Positions 27,003-41,327 of a stretch of DNA of 64,000 nt are shown piece after piece. Both the position numbers and the translations under genes were made by a program. Each line of letters begins with the position of its first letter. The stretch's first letter is position 1. The notes beneath the pieces are model-generated. The model saw only the letters and a list, made by a program, of their open reading frames with translations, was not told the origin of the DNA and made no database searches. This stretch comes from Apis mellifera (lineage: Eukaryota > Arthropoda > Insecta > Hymenoptera > Apidae). The stretch covers positions 2,186,001 to 2,250,000 of the forward strand of contig NC_037641.1 of NCBI RefSeq assembly GCF_003254395.2, read 5' to 3'.

Positions 27003-27180
27003 CTACCCGCCAGTTTGCCAATGATGAACGCGCATGCGTAACGGTTGATCACGTGCGCGACAAAGTATAGTGTGCACGTGAACAATGTGAACGAGATGCT
27101 GTATGAGAGAGAATCGCGGAACTTCAGTTTATGTACTTATATACTTCCTTATCCGCATGTATGTGAATCAGCGGTTCTCA
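27003..27180 (-). promoter_or_regulatory. CpG-bearing island with two CACGTG E-boxes and TATA box
   Basis: A sharp rise in C+G with CpG clusters and two CACGTG E-boxes (27050-27055, 27075-27080). On the minus strand TATATAAG (27143-27136) would place a start site near 27113, and a weak donor (GTAGTA, from 27006) could end a first exon 27113-27007. On the plus strand a TCAGTT initiator-like word (A at 27126) makes direction uncertain. A second, smaller patch of normal composition lies at 27400-27476. This may be another alternative promoter or an enhancer for the minus-strand desaturase. Confidence 0.35.
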
Positions 27181-30100
27181 TCCATTGACTTATATATTAA
27201 TTTGGAAGTGAAAATCATTATTATTCATTATTACTTATAATCTTATTACGCATTCTTTATGTAATCTCTATACAGAAAAAAATTGCGAGAAAAATTATGT
27301 ACATCGATTTCTAGAATTCATAATATAGATATATTTTATTTTGTGTGTGTATATATGCGTGCGCGCGTGTGTACATATACAATGTGTAACATATACATGA
27401 CGTAATTGTTACTAGCCTATCATCATCGGAAGCGTACGATCTAGTCATCAGTGATAGACTTACAGTGAATAATGGCACTAATATTTTTATTAGAAATATT
27501 TATATTTATTATATATATTTTTATTAGAAATATTTTTATAAAAAATGATCTAAGAAATTGATTTATTAACATAAAAATAAAATTTTATATATACAAAAAT
27601 ATAAGTCATATTATAATACTACTTATTTAATGTTTATTTTAATAATTTTTTAATGATAAAATTTTATTTGAAATCTATGTAAGTCTATATTAAATATAGC
27701 TAATAATAACAATTTAATATTTCATTCATTTAAAAATTTTTTAATAACTATAAAACTAGTTAGATATTAATATTAATTTAATTGAAGATTAATTTAATTC
27801 ACATAAAGTTTTTCTTTTTTAATAATTTAATTGATCAAATAAATGATATAAAAATACAACAGCTAATTATTATAGTTATGTAATATTATAGTAAGCAAGT
27901 AAAATAAATAATTGATATTTATTGTATAAATATTCAAAAAGAAAGATATCGCAAAGAATATATTATATACACGATATAAAAGTTGATGTTAGAATTGTTA
28001 GAACTCAAAATACATTTGTGGTGTAGTATATATAGCATTGTTTTATGATTTTGCATTATGATGATGACATCTTTTAAATTTTAGAGACTGACATTATAAT
28101 TTTCTTCATTATCATTGTCTTAGAAATTTATTTAGATTAGATGTTTTGATGATTTTACTTCTACTAAATATTGATACTTTTTTGACAAAAATACTTAAAA
28201 AAAATTATCTTAAATGATAGCAATTTCATTCATCTATTTAAACAGATTTATATATTAATTCATCTCCAATCCTCTTGTTTGGATGATAGATCACTCTCAA
28301 ATATAGGAGCAATCCTAAAAGGATCTTTAGTTCGTTAGATTTATTATTAGTGAATATGTGAAGTGTAGATATTAATTGTATTTAATTTATTAAGAATAAT
28401 TGTAAGTATTCATAATAAATAGTATGTTTATATATTGAGAATATTATATTTTATTTTAATTTATTATAAAAAAAAAAAAAAGAGAAATTGTAACATATAT
28501 TTTTTTTTATGTACTATAAAGTAAAACTAATAGAGTTTATTTTTATATTTTTATATTATTTATATTCATATCGTATAATCTATACTATATTTTATAGTAT
28601 AATCTATACTATTCTATATATATCTATATATATTTATATTCTATATTTATCTATATATATTTCTTTATTATTAAAGAATTCTTTATTATTATTTCCTTTA
28701 ATTGAAAAAATTGAAATGTTTTACATAAAAATTGTAAAAAAATCTTCTTATAAATATTATTTATAAAGGAATATATTATACAATATTAATAATTTTTCTG
28801 CAAATAAATGTATAATAGATCATATGAAAATTATCTTTTTAAATGAAATGATGATATTAAAGTACTATGTTCTATAAAAAATTATATAATTCATTTTTTC
28901 TTATAAGTTATTTATATCGAAATATTATTAATTTAATAGATATTTTAATTTGTAAATTTAATAAAAATAAAAAAAATATAAGGAAAGAATGAACAAATGA
29001 GCATAACTTTATTTATATTTATTATATAATTCCTTGAAATAATGAATAGTTATTTATTTTATAAAAAAATAGAGTTACATTAATCAGTGTATTAAAAATT
29101 ATTATATTATCACATTAAATTATATTTCCATTTAAAAAATAAAATTAATATTCATATAATTTTTATGTATTCTGACACAAATATAATATGTCATTATATA
29201 TTAAACAACTTTTATAAGAATTTTTTTTTATAACTTCAATAAAATTATTTGAAAAACTTTTATTTGTATTTAACTGCTATCAATTAATTCTTAAAATTAA
29301 TATTTTTCTTTAATTTTTAATGAATTTTATGATTTTATTATATCATGTATATTCATAAAAATATTAACAAATTCGTCAATTAATTAATTTATATAATATT
29401 TCATTAAAATAATACTTTATTAAAAATAGCATACTCATAAAAAATTATTCATTATACATATGACAAAAAAAAAATATAATAAAAATTTATTATACAATTT
29501 AAAAATAATTTTATAAATTTTACAAATCAATTTTATAAAATTTACAAAATCAATACAATAGATTCTTCGTTTTTAAAATCAAATATGAATCTGACATATA
29601 CGAATTTGAATAAATAGATAATATTATGAGTGATTATCAATGAACGTTTAATATAAAATTTTGATTCTTAACTTGTACTCTTTATTGAAATTCTAGATTT
29701 AATTCAAATTCAAATTCAAATTCAATATATATATTTCTATTAGAAATTAAAATTGATTCTGATAAATTTAAATTTTATTGGAAGATTATATTACTGATAA
29801 TAACTCACACATATACATTCAGTTAATTGAATTATTTAACGATACTTTATATATTTAACATACTTTTTTTTTATAATGTAATACACGATATGATTGATGA
29901 TGTGATATTAGTATTTTAAATTAATTAAAGTTACAAATGTAAGAATTAGTTAATATGACAAATAATCATTCTTAATTATTAGTTAAATATTATTAATGAA
30001 AAACATCAATTTATCTTCAAATTCTAATTAAAAAAAAAAAAAAGAAAAGAAAAAAAACAAATTTGCTAATTTGAAATTCGAAAAAAATTTAGAAGAGTAG

Positions 30101-33085
30101 AAAGACAAGAGTTGCTCGAATTCTAAATTTTAATTGATTTTAATCTTTTTACCATATATAATAATGACTGTTGAAAGAAAGAAAGGTGAGATAGTAGAAA
30201 TAAATGAAAGATATTCCGATTGAAATAGAAGAAAGATAGAAGTGTGAAAAAATTCATGTAAGGAATTAAAAAAAATAAAAAGTTGAAATATAAGATTATT
30301 TTAAAATTTTAGAAAAAATGAAGAAATTTAATAATTAAAGAATTAATGAATCAAGAATTTTTTTAAAAATATTAAAATTAAAAAAATTAAGAATATAATA
30401 TAATTTAAAAATTTACAAGTCGAAAAGCTTTTTAAAAATATTAATATTAAAAAAATGAGTATAATAATCTAATAATTTTAAATTAATGAAATCTATGAAA
30501 CTTTAAAATTTACATAAATACATTTAATTGAATTATTTCATATTATAAATATTATGAATAATTAAAAAACATTAATTATTCAATAATGTTTATTTTTTTT
30601 ATATAAAAAATTAATTATGCTATTTCAATAACAATAATAACACGGATAATAATAATAATAATTTCAATTTGATGAATCAATTCAGTTAACAAATTAGTTT
30701 TATATTGTTATATAAATATTTACGTATATTATACAAGAAACATTGAGAAAAAAATAGAAAAAAAAAATTCTTCATTGTTTTGTATCATTTCTTGAACAAT
30801 TCTGAATAACAAATCATCGAAAGAATTCTTGAGTATTGATTATTGTCAAATAATAATATAAACGTAGTTATTGTAAATGTAAACATTTCTGATCTCGAAT
30901 AACTTCGAATCTATAATATTATATAATATATATATTGTAACATTAATATTAAACTGCATCTAATTATATGAATAATTTTTTAATAATAATAATATCGAAT
31001 TTTATTTTTAATTTAATTTTTTTTAATAATAATATCGAAATAATAATTACAAAAATTTTAACATAAAAATCACTTTATATTATTAGCAATCAAAAATTCT
31101 GGCACAAAAAATATGAAGTTAGTTTATAATTTAGTTACGTTACACAAAATAATATATTTTCAAATAAAAGACAAATTATCATCATATAACTAAAGATGGA
31201 ATAAAAGTAAAAGAATAATAAAAAATCTAAATTTTCTCATCCCACTAATTTCACTTTGCTTCCAAAATACCAAATAATAGAATTTATGTTTTTGGCCATT
31301 AAGAATATTACTAATGAATTAATTAGCAAATAGAGAAGAATCAATATAGCAAATTTATCGATAGATATTTATATTAATAAAACACAAATAATTCTATACA
31401 CAATAATTGAAGAAATATTCGATAAATTCAATATTAAGAGAAAATTATTAATTTGTTATTTTTAAGAGTTGACTTATCTAAAGTCAAACATTCATTTTCT
31501 AATAAGTTTATTATATCTATATTAATGATATAAAAATAAATAAATTTCAAGAACTCATTTAAATAATGATACAATGTATTGAATTTATTTTTCTTTTATT
31601 AATTATTAATTATTAGATGACTTTTTCTATTAATAATAACTTAAAATTCTATAAGAAAACAAGATGAACATTTTATTAAAAAATATCTTAGATAAAAACA
31701 AAAATAAAACGCTAAATCAGAACTCTATGAAAATATAAAATATTGAAGAAAAAAAAAACAATCCTAAAATTATTATTAACAAAATATTCTAAACTGTCCC
31801 AACTTAAGAATTTATAATTAGATTGAAAATAAGTACGATAAACATCAATGGATTTAAATATACATAAACTTATAGAAATATCAATTATATATAATATAAC
31901 ATCAAAATATCGTATCACTAAAAAAACAAAAAAAATTTAAAATCATTGATGTCACAATGAAGTTATTAAAAATGTAATCTTCGCTTAAAAATATATTAAA
32001 TAATCCATTTATTTGGTATATTTTATTTTTTCTAATTTAAAAATTTTATGAAAAAGGGTCATTGCATTGTAACAAGAAAAATAATAGATGAATATATTAA
32101 AAACATAAACGAATTAATAATATTATGAATAAACATTATTTCAGATAAAGATAATCGATACATAGAATACAGGATTGTAAATTTTAAAATAAATTCTATT
32201 GTTTGTAATTATTATTAATCATCAAAATCGATTTTCTCAAAAATGAAGGAAAAAATGTTATATCAATTATTTTTTATTTTTTAAACAGATTTTTTTAAAC
32301 AGAAAACAGATTCATGTTTTATTTGATTATATTACGATTATAATTTCATTCTACATATCAAAAATGTAAAACTTGTGAAATAATGATTATTGAAGAAAAT
32401 ATAGATCTTAAATTACTAGACTGTTTTTTTCAATTTTTTTTTCATGTAAGACTTATACAAAAATTAAAATGCATAAAAAAATAAACATACAAATGTTTTC
32501 ACAAATTCCAAGAATGATTTTCAGTGATTTGAAAAATTATTAAATCTAATTATGAAAATCCAAAAATCTAATTATTAGACAATTTGAGAAATACATTACA
32601 TTCTCATTAAAATGAAATTTTCAAATACATAAAAGTATATTGTCATTAAAAAAATCAATGAAATCATGAATAGATTTTATCATATAGAAATTTAAAATAA
32701 ATTTTAAAAACATTTAATAAAATTTTTAATATGACAATTTGTAAGATGTATATACTCTTAATATCATGTAATGACAATTTTATTATTACAATTTAATTAT
32801 TCAAATATATATATGTTTATTGAAACTTTATTAAATAAATTCAATGTAACAATGAAATTAAAATTTAAATAATATTTATTATGAATTAATTATTCATATT
32901 ATTGTATATTTATATTATATATATATATTATATATTAAAATAATTTTAAAATAAACAATTTGAAAATAAAATAATGAATTAAATAAAAATATTTATAATT
33001 AATATAATTATATAAGATTTTAAAATTTGTATATAATAAAAACAATGTGTATTAAGTACTCGATCAATTATATATATATATAATA

Positions 33086-33101
33086 TCGCAGATATCTGCG
33101 A
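33086..33101. repeat. 16-bp perfect palindrome
   Basis: TCGCAGATATCTGCGA reads the same on both strands and is C+G richer than everything within about a kilobase. It could be a binding site for a homodimeric factor. No factor is assigned. Confidence 0.6.
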
Positions 33102-33533
33102 AATTAATTTGCGATTATATATTTAAACATCAATTTTTTCTTTTATGAATTAATTAATAATATGAAATCATTAAATCATTTATTTTATTGAAAAAATATT
33201 AACACATTTATTATTACTAACAATTTATGATTTACGAGAAAGTTTTAAATACATATCATTTATTTACTATAATAGTAATTCTATATAATTCAAAATTTGA
33301 ATTTTTTAATATCAAAATAGAATTATTAAATTATGTTATAAATATGTTTTGAAATATTGAATTTCTAATTTAAAATTTTAATATCTTTATTCTTATAGAG
33401 ATTAGAGAAAATATTATATATATAATATTATATTTAGGTTTCTTTCTTTAAAATCATAATTTTGTGTTATGTTATTAATAGATAAAATAAATGATATAAT
33501 AGTATGCATATTATCGACATGATAGAATCTTAA

Positions 33534-33539
<6 letters not shown>

Positions 33540-33571
<32 letters not shown>
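33540..33571. repeat. (TA)n microsatellite
   Basis: About 16 TA units. Confidence 0.85.
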
Positions 33572-33574
<3 letters not shown>

Positions 33575-34659
33575 CACATATTTGTGAAAATTAATTTAGT
33601 TAGAAATTATAGGCAAATTTTTATTATGTTTAAAAATATGCTTTATCTGTGTAAGTATATATAAATGTACTATAGATATATATATTAATTAAATTACGCA
33701 TATACCAAATAGTTAGAGATAGTTGTTTCCATTTTTTTTTACATTATAATTATGCTCATATTTTATCAAAATATATAATTTTTAATTTTTTATTCATATT
33801 AATTTATATTTAAATATACATTTTTAATTATTATTATTAATTTATGTTTAATATACATTTAAATGCTCATATTATATCTTATTTTTTATTTCAATGAGAT
33901 AAATTCAAAATGAACAAAATTGAATAAGTAATAACATTTATATATAATGTTATCTATTATCTATTATCTATATATAGTATTTTATTATTATATATTATAT
34001 TATATTTATTGTTATATATATTATATTTTACATAATAAATTATATAAAACATATTTTTTCTGAAATTATCACAATTTAGAGATATTGATATATTTTTTTT
34101 TCAAATAAATGATCGACAAGGACTAATAATTTAAAATATTGCAAAGTTTTAAAGTGATATGATTTGAAATTTAAAAAATTCCTTTTCATTTTTTCTTTTT
34201 TTTTAACAATATATAGAATAGAACAATATATTAATATTTTTTTATATAAATATCATTCATCGAAATAATATTTATTAGGAACATTTTTTGTTAAAAAAAA
34301 AAAGAATTATGTCAATTATCTGATGCAGTAATTTCAGAGAAAATTATTTATATATTTATGTGACTAATCCTATATAAATTATTATACATTATATATATCC
34401 AAACTCAAATATAATGATTTATTTTAATATTAAAAATGATATATATTAAAACATATTCAAATTACTGATTTTTTATTATAATTAAGTAATCATTAATTTA
34501 TTAAATAATTCTTAATTAATCTTAATTCTTATAGTAATCTTATAATAAATAATTAAGTTTTTAAGAATATTATTAATTAATAAATATATATTATATAAAT
34601 TATAAATCACATATATGATCACATTGTCATTCACTGAAATTTATATCATTTTCATATAA

Positions 34660-34815
34660 TCCATCATGTGTCGTCTGATGGATTTTTTGACGCGCAAAAG
34701 TATTTTGCACTACGTCGAAGGCTTATAGAGAAGTATAGAGAAGCTAGATCGAAGCGGTGCCACTAATCGACCCTAATCGAATTGACGTTTCCGGTGACCG
34801 ATTACATCCTAACAT
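34660..34815. promoter_or_regulatory. CpG-bearing island, candidate promoter or enhancer
   Basis: A sharply bounded stretch of balanced composition with several CpG words (ACGCGC, CTACGTCGA, CACCGG on the minus strand). A minus-strand TATAAG (34727-34722) is the only core-promoter-like motif; no initiator is well placed. Open frames across it are short. Its resemblance in size and composition to the islands at 23.7, 27.1 and 37.6 kb suggests the same regulatory role. Confidence 0.3.
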
Positions 34816-37408
34816 CTGATCACGTATGAAATTATGATTAAATAATACCACAAATTAACTAATTGTTACAAAAGGTGCAATTATTACTAATAATTTGATT
34901 ATAAAATGAATATTTATTTATAATAACTACCTATAGACAAATTTTTATACATACAAAATTTCTCATTTAATTTTATCATCTAAAATATCTTTAAAATTTG
35001 TTAATGTATTTAATATATTTACTTAATATATTTATTATATTATTATATATTTATTATAATACTACTATAATTAATATTATATTATACTATATTTAATGTT
35101 ATATTACATATTTATTGTTTAGATTATTAAATTCAATTTCAAAGTGTACAGACAAATTATAATATTCCGCTAAATCGCTCGAGGCAAATTCGATAAGATC
35201 TTTCCACAATAATATTGTCAACAACGAAAGTTAAAGAAATATATGTATACGAATAGTTAGCTCAATAGATGTGACATTGACATACTATTTGGCCTAAAAG
35301 CAATGATATATCTTGTCGAAATCACTTAAGAAATTATAGAATTGAAATCAAATGACCTTGAGTAAATTTGAAGTTAATCATTTCTTTACATCTATTTATG
35401 ACATAAATACATTTGTACAATTTGTAATTTTTTATCTTTTTTTGTAGTAAATTAATAGAATTCATAAATATATTGTTAATAATAAAGTTACTTAATATAT
35501 GTTATATACCTTATATATACATATTATATTATGTACATATTAATAATATTTATATCAATATCTTTTATAAATTAATAACGAATCAAATTATGTTTACATA
35601 TGCCAAAGTCAAGAATTAAGTATTGAGAATAAATAATTCATTTAAAAATCATCAAATTTTATCTAATAAATATATACATATATGTAATATTTCATTTGAT
35701 TTTGATATATCGATTTTTTCACTATTATTATTTGTACTTAATATTTTAGATAAAAATTGAATGGAATTAAGAAAGGCATATTCTAGTATTAATTTTTTTT
35801 TAAATCATAAAGATTATATAAAGATCAATTTTTTAAAATTATATATTTTCATTTTTAATGAAATTATATATTTTTATCATTTCTTCTATAAAAAACTTAT
35901 ATAAAATTCTCTTCTATAAAAAAATATTAACCCATGTATGTCTAAAAATTATTAGTTTAGAAAATATTTTAATATAAAAATTTATCACATGAGAAATAAT
36001 ATAAAATGAATATAAAATGATGTTCATTTGTTAATTTTCTTGTCTTATATGCAACAAGTAAAATAAATTTTAAGCATAATATATAATATAATAATTTTAT
36101 ATAAATTAATATTTTTTTTATAAAATATCGATTAATATATTAATAAATATCTATTTATAAAATATATTTATTTAAAAAAAAACAAAATTAATTTCCATGT
36201 AACTTTTACTATAACTATATATGTTATATATTTTCATAATATACTATATATTTTTCACGAAAAAACTAATAATATCATAAATAATATACTCTCTTATATT
36301 TACTCTTATTCAATTTGTATTTAAAATATTTTTTGCTATAAGTTATAATACTATCCAAATTAAATAAATACAGCTTCTCTATATAAATTTAAAAAAATGT
36401 TAAAAAACAAAATAATACTATCAAAATTAAATGAAATTCTTCTATAAATTAATAAAAATGTTAAGAAATTATATGAAATAAATCAAAATAAATCTCTACC
36501 ATTAAGTGAGAATTTAATTTCAATAGTAAATAACACATCAATATACTTTTAAATAGATAAATATAATAGAATGATAAAAGTACTACTATTTTTATTAGTT
36601 ACCATATAATAATAAAAATTTTAATATCTTTCTAAATGAGTTTTCAAGCCAATATTTATATCGCAGTATTGTAATTGTAGTAGAACATTTATTATTTATA
36701 TATTCATAAATTACGTTATGTAATAAATGCAAATTACATTATCGATATTAATCGACTGTTTTTTAAATGGAACTATTTAAGAATATATTATCTACTTATT
36801 AATTAGACCGATTATAAACTAATTTTCCTTTCCTATTGGACACTTATAGAAAAAAAAAATAGCATAATTCATTATTTTCCAAATTTGAATTCTACTCTAT
36901 TTTTTTCATCGTTGTAACACATATCTTATAAAAAAATTTTCCTTCCTTCGATCAAATGAAAAAAAAAATATTATTTCACATTTGAAAAAAAATAATTTAA
37001 AGATTTCTTAGAATTAATCGTTAGAATTTATCGTTATCATCAGATGCAAAATAATACATTATATATATCGTTATATTTTGAATATTTCAAAATTATAAAA
37101 AATATAACATATATCATTCAATATGATTATACAATAATATCATGATGTCGGAAAATTAAGAAAGAAATTATTACAATCTCTGAGTTACCTTTCAATGTGA
37201 AAACGTTAAAAAAAAGAAAAGAATATCTAAGATACGTAAAAAATTATTTCACTGGAAATTATTTCCGGTTATTATCCGATTATTATATGTTATTTTATAA
37301 TTATTTTAAAATTTTTTATTTTTTTGAATGAAATTTTATTTTCAACAATAATAATTATATGAATAATAATAATGAATAAGAAATATAATAAAAAAATGGA
37401 AAACGTAC

Positions 37409-37765
37409 CTCTATTTCTATTGTCTTATCTTAAACTTATCGCCGGTTAACCTTATTTGTTGAATTAGGTTGATGTATATATATATATAACGTCGATTTCC
37501 AATACTATGCACAATGTACAACAAACACGATTCTGTATGAAATTATAGACACAAAAGATTCCAATTATATCAAATCTTTGATTTTACTATATTTTATAAC
37601 ACTTTCTAATAACCTGAATGATCTAACGGAGAATCAAGACTGAAACACCGGCACCACGCGGCAGGAACTAAATAGGATTGCCAACGAACACAAACACGAC
37701 TAACGCTTGACACTAGACGGAAGTAGTAGACAGCGCCTCGATGCGGAGTTTTCTTGCATTGATAT
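37409..37765 (-). promoter_or_regulatory. minus-strand promoter (Inr, DPE) with candidate noncoding first exon
   Basis: The island 37610-37765 holds a minus-strand TCAGTC initiator (37643-37638, A at 37641), a TATA-like TATTTAG starting at -33, and GGTTA at +28 to +32, which fits the downstream promoter element RGWYV at the required spacing. From 37641 the transcript would meet a strong donor, GAG then GTACGT, with its GT at 37408-37407. That gives a 233-nt first exon, 37641-37409, with no long open frame. The nearest compatible minus-strand gene is the desaturase, whose leader acceptor is at 10183; a noncoding RNA is the other option. All motifs are seen directly; transcription is inferred. 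Confidence 0.5.
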
Positions 37766-37769
37766 TGGG

Positions 37770-40700
37770 AACAAATGCTTGTGATTCTTTACCACACACA
37801 TCAATGTATCGCTTTTGACATGTTCTTTCATATCAATGACAAAATATAAAAAATATTTAAAAATATATATTTTTTTATTTATAATATCTATCTTGTCTTA
37901 TCTGTCTTTTTTATAATTTTTAAAAATATTTTATTTAAATAAAATTATATAAAAATTTTAATATTAATTTAATATTAATATTTATTATATTATTATATTA
38001 TATAAGATAGAGATAAAAGAAAGTGAAAAAATTAGAAATTTATTTCATTTTATTACAATATTGTCAATAAAAAATAATTATAATACTTTTTTATTTTATA
38101 TAATTATATATTTGAAAATATAATAATAAATAATTATTTTATAATTATTTTATAATTTATTAAAAATTATTATATTTATAATAAATTAAATTACAAAAAT
38201 TAATAAGAGTTTTCTTTCTGTTTTGATGGTTACTAAATTTATATATTATTAAATTATATATTTTTTATATATTTTTATATGATTGAGATAGAATATTAAG
38301 ATTAAAATATGTTTTTTTTTTATTGTGTGATTTATTTATTTATTATTCTGTATATAATGTATACATTTTTCATTTGACCAATTATATATTTAAAATCATA
38401 TCACAGTAGCAATTGATTAAGATTGAAAATCTATTATTGATTTATTGATTTATTTTATATAAAGAATTTTTTTTATTCTTAATTAAGTTCATTAATATTG
38501 CATACTTCATCTTATACATTACCACCGAGTTACATTATTGCAAAACAAAGATAAGATAGAAAAATTATTCGTTTATTTTTTTTTATTTTTTATTTATTAT
38601 TGTTTATAATTATTTATTATTTTTTATTTATATTTATAAAAATTTTATAATAAATATATATAAATATATATATAATATATATAATAATATATAAATTTAT
38701 ATAAATATTATATTATATTTGTATTTATATTTTGTTCTTATAAGTATATTTTAAATATACATTTTTTTTTCGAAACAAAAATAATTATATATTCTGCTCA
38801 AAAATATTAATTTTCGTTTCAATTTCAATATTTAAAATTTTAGAATTGATTAATTTTAATCAATTTTATCCCTTATTTTACATATTTTTATATTGTATTG
38901 ATAAATATTTTCATAAATTTAATTTATTTTTATATATTTCATTAATTAGCATTAAATTAATTGAAAATAATAATTAAAATTGAAATATAAATTGAATAAT
39001 TTGATTAATAGTACAATAATATTTCAATAATTAAACTTTTTTTTCAATGATTAAAATTTTATTACAATGATTAAAATTTTTTTTTAAGTATTATTATATA
39101 ATTTTTTTGCTTATAATTTTTTACTTAAAATTAAAATTAAAATTTATTTAAATATTATTATTATAATATTATTATAAATTTTTTTAATTATTTTAATAAT
39201 ATTAATTATTATTAATGTTAATAAAAATATATTTAATTAATATTCATATAAATATATATTTGTAGTTTCCTTAACTTTATGTAAATCTTATTTTCATAAA
39301 ATGTTATCAACAGTCGGTTAAATAGTTATAACATTATTTTAATTTTATTTTTCAATAAAATAAAAATGAATATGTTCTAAGTATTAAAATTTAATATCGA
39401 CATATTTTATAAATTTATTTATTAAAATATATTTTTTAATATATAGTTATTAATTCAATGTATATTATATTATATATTACTGAATATAATTTTAATTTAT
39501 AATATAAAAAAATGTATATGCGACAAAAAGACAATTTTTTCTAAGAAATAATTTTTTAAAAATTAATTGCATATTTATACATATTTATATTTTTTTTATT
39601 ATACATGTCTGCATTACTTTTTTATTACTTTTAATAAATATATAGTATATTGGTGCATCAAATATATGTGTTTAGAAATTTTGAACTTGAAATTTTACTT
39701 TTAGAAAATATGTATATTGGCAATTCATTTGTAATAATATATGAATATATCTTTTAATCTTATATTATATTATATATCATATCATAATATGATATATCAT
39801 ATCATAATATGATAAATTATATTATTATAATTTTTAATACTATCTAATTAATATTAAAATCTATTATAAGATCAATAAAAAAAAGAAAAATTTAAGGAAA
39901 TTTCAATGAAATTTAATGATTACTTAGTCATAGCTGTTTTTAAATTTTCTATATATCAGTATCGTCAAATTAATCTAAATTCCAAAGTCTAAAGTATAAT
40001 TATGACTGATGTAACATCTATAGTTACATATTGAAGTTTCATTAGCATGAATCTTTGTTCAGATCGTCATATTTTTAATTTTACATATATTTATAATATT
40101 ATAATAAAAAATAAATTTATTATTGTAATAAATTAATTGCTTTGATTTTAATTACTAATTGTATATTTATATATTTTTCCATATTAAATGCATATCATTG
40201 AATAGTAAAAAAAAATTTATTGGAAAATTATTTTTTAATTATTTATTTATTTACTTATTTATTTAATAAATTACATTTTTTTAAAAAATTGATCATAATG
40301 AACGTCAACAATTTTTTTTAATGAGAATGTTTGTATATAACATCATATATTTATTTATCAAAAGAAAATCGTTGGAAAATATTATAGAGATATTTACAGT
40401 ATAATTTCATTTAATAATTTTATTAAATATCCATTTTAAAAATAATTTTGAATATATATATATATATATATTCAATGACAAAAAAATATTTTAAAGAATA
40501 TTATTTATAAAAAATTATTTCATTTATTTTAATTAATTCAATTATATTTGAACGATTCATTTCACAAATTTGAATTTTAATATGCAAACGATTTTCATAT
40601 AAATAATAAAAAAATATTTATTAAATGTCAATTATGCAAATTCACATATAAATTATTTTTTTATTTTTTTATATTGATTGCTCTTATTAACTTTAAAGTG

Positions 40701-41030
40701 TATAAAAAAAAAGCAAAAATTTAAAACTTTAATATCCAAATAAACTTGTTTGTTACAAATTATAGTTAAAATTTAATAAAATTAGATATAAAAATATTTC
40801 ATTTTAAAAATAATATTAATAAAAGTATCTTTACAAATATACATATATATGAATATATACAATTTTAATACAATTAAAGAAAAATATTCTAAATTTATTA
40901 TAAAAAAATTATATAAAAAAAATAAAAAATATCTTTTTATTTTATTATTTTATGAACTTATTATTTATGAAACTTTTTACATGAACTTGTTTTTTTCTTG
41001 AAAAACAAAATTATATTATTATACATACGT
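37770..41030. other. A+T-rich intergenic DNA
   Basis: No exon-like sequence. It contains a 20-bp tandem duplication at 39774-39813 that is also partly self-complementary. Confidence 0.5.
39774..39813. repeat. 20-bp perfect tandem duplication
   Basis: ATATCATATCATAATATGAT occurs twice in a row. CATATCATAATATG-type words can also fold back on themselves. Confidence 0.8.
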
Positions 41031-41039
41031 TTACACTAT

Positions 41040-41131
41040 ATACACAGTTTCGTGAATATCATGGATAATAGCGATTCTTTTCTGCAATTGCATCGATTGC
41101 ATCAATTCTATCGATTTGCTGTCAACGTGAG
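41040..41131 (+). other. candidate 5' exon upstream of the ionotropic receptor
   Basis: A patch of balanced composition with ATCGAT words ends at a good donor (GTGAG, then GTAAAT; GT at 41132-41133). An ATG at 41061 opens 23 codons up to the donor. The first acceptor before the receptor start is at 42498-42499 (TTTCTTAG), but joining there puts the two ATGs out of frame and gives a stop four codons on. It would therefore be a leader exon with a short upstream frame rather than protein-coding. An unspliced start near 41958 is an alternative. Confidence 0.25.
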
Positions 41132-41308
41132 GTAAATACTATTATCGACACATCATTGTCCTCATTCAAGAGTTTTGTATCGTCAATACACTTCGTTGAT
41201 TTTTTCAAATATAGTAATCTGAATCCATCATTATAATTCTTTTCTCTCGCAAATCATCATCAGCAAATGGAATTTCTAAATAATTATATGTATATATATA
41301 ACTACATA

Positions 41309-41327
41309 TGTGTGTGTGTGTGTGTGT
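41309..41327. repeat. (TG)n microsatellite
   Basis: About nine TG units. Confidence 0.8.

Larger units (their letters stand above)
27480..34640. other. A+T-rich noncoding stretch
   Basis: Seven kilobases with no credible exon. Tyr/Ile-rich open frames such as 28509-28766 are translations of TA-rich repeats. A 16-bp perfect palindrome at 33086-33101 and a TA tract near 33540 are listed separately. Confidence 0.5.

Noticed and set aside
28509..28766. 85-codon plus-strand Tyr/Ile/Leu-rich open frame
   Set aside because: Derived from TATA-rich repeats, with no hallmark of a real protein.
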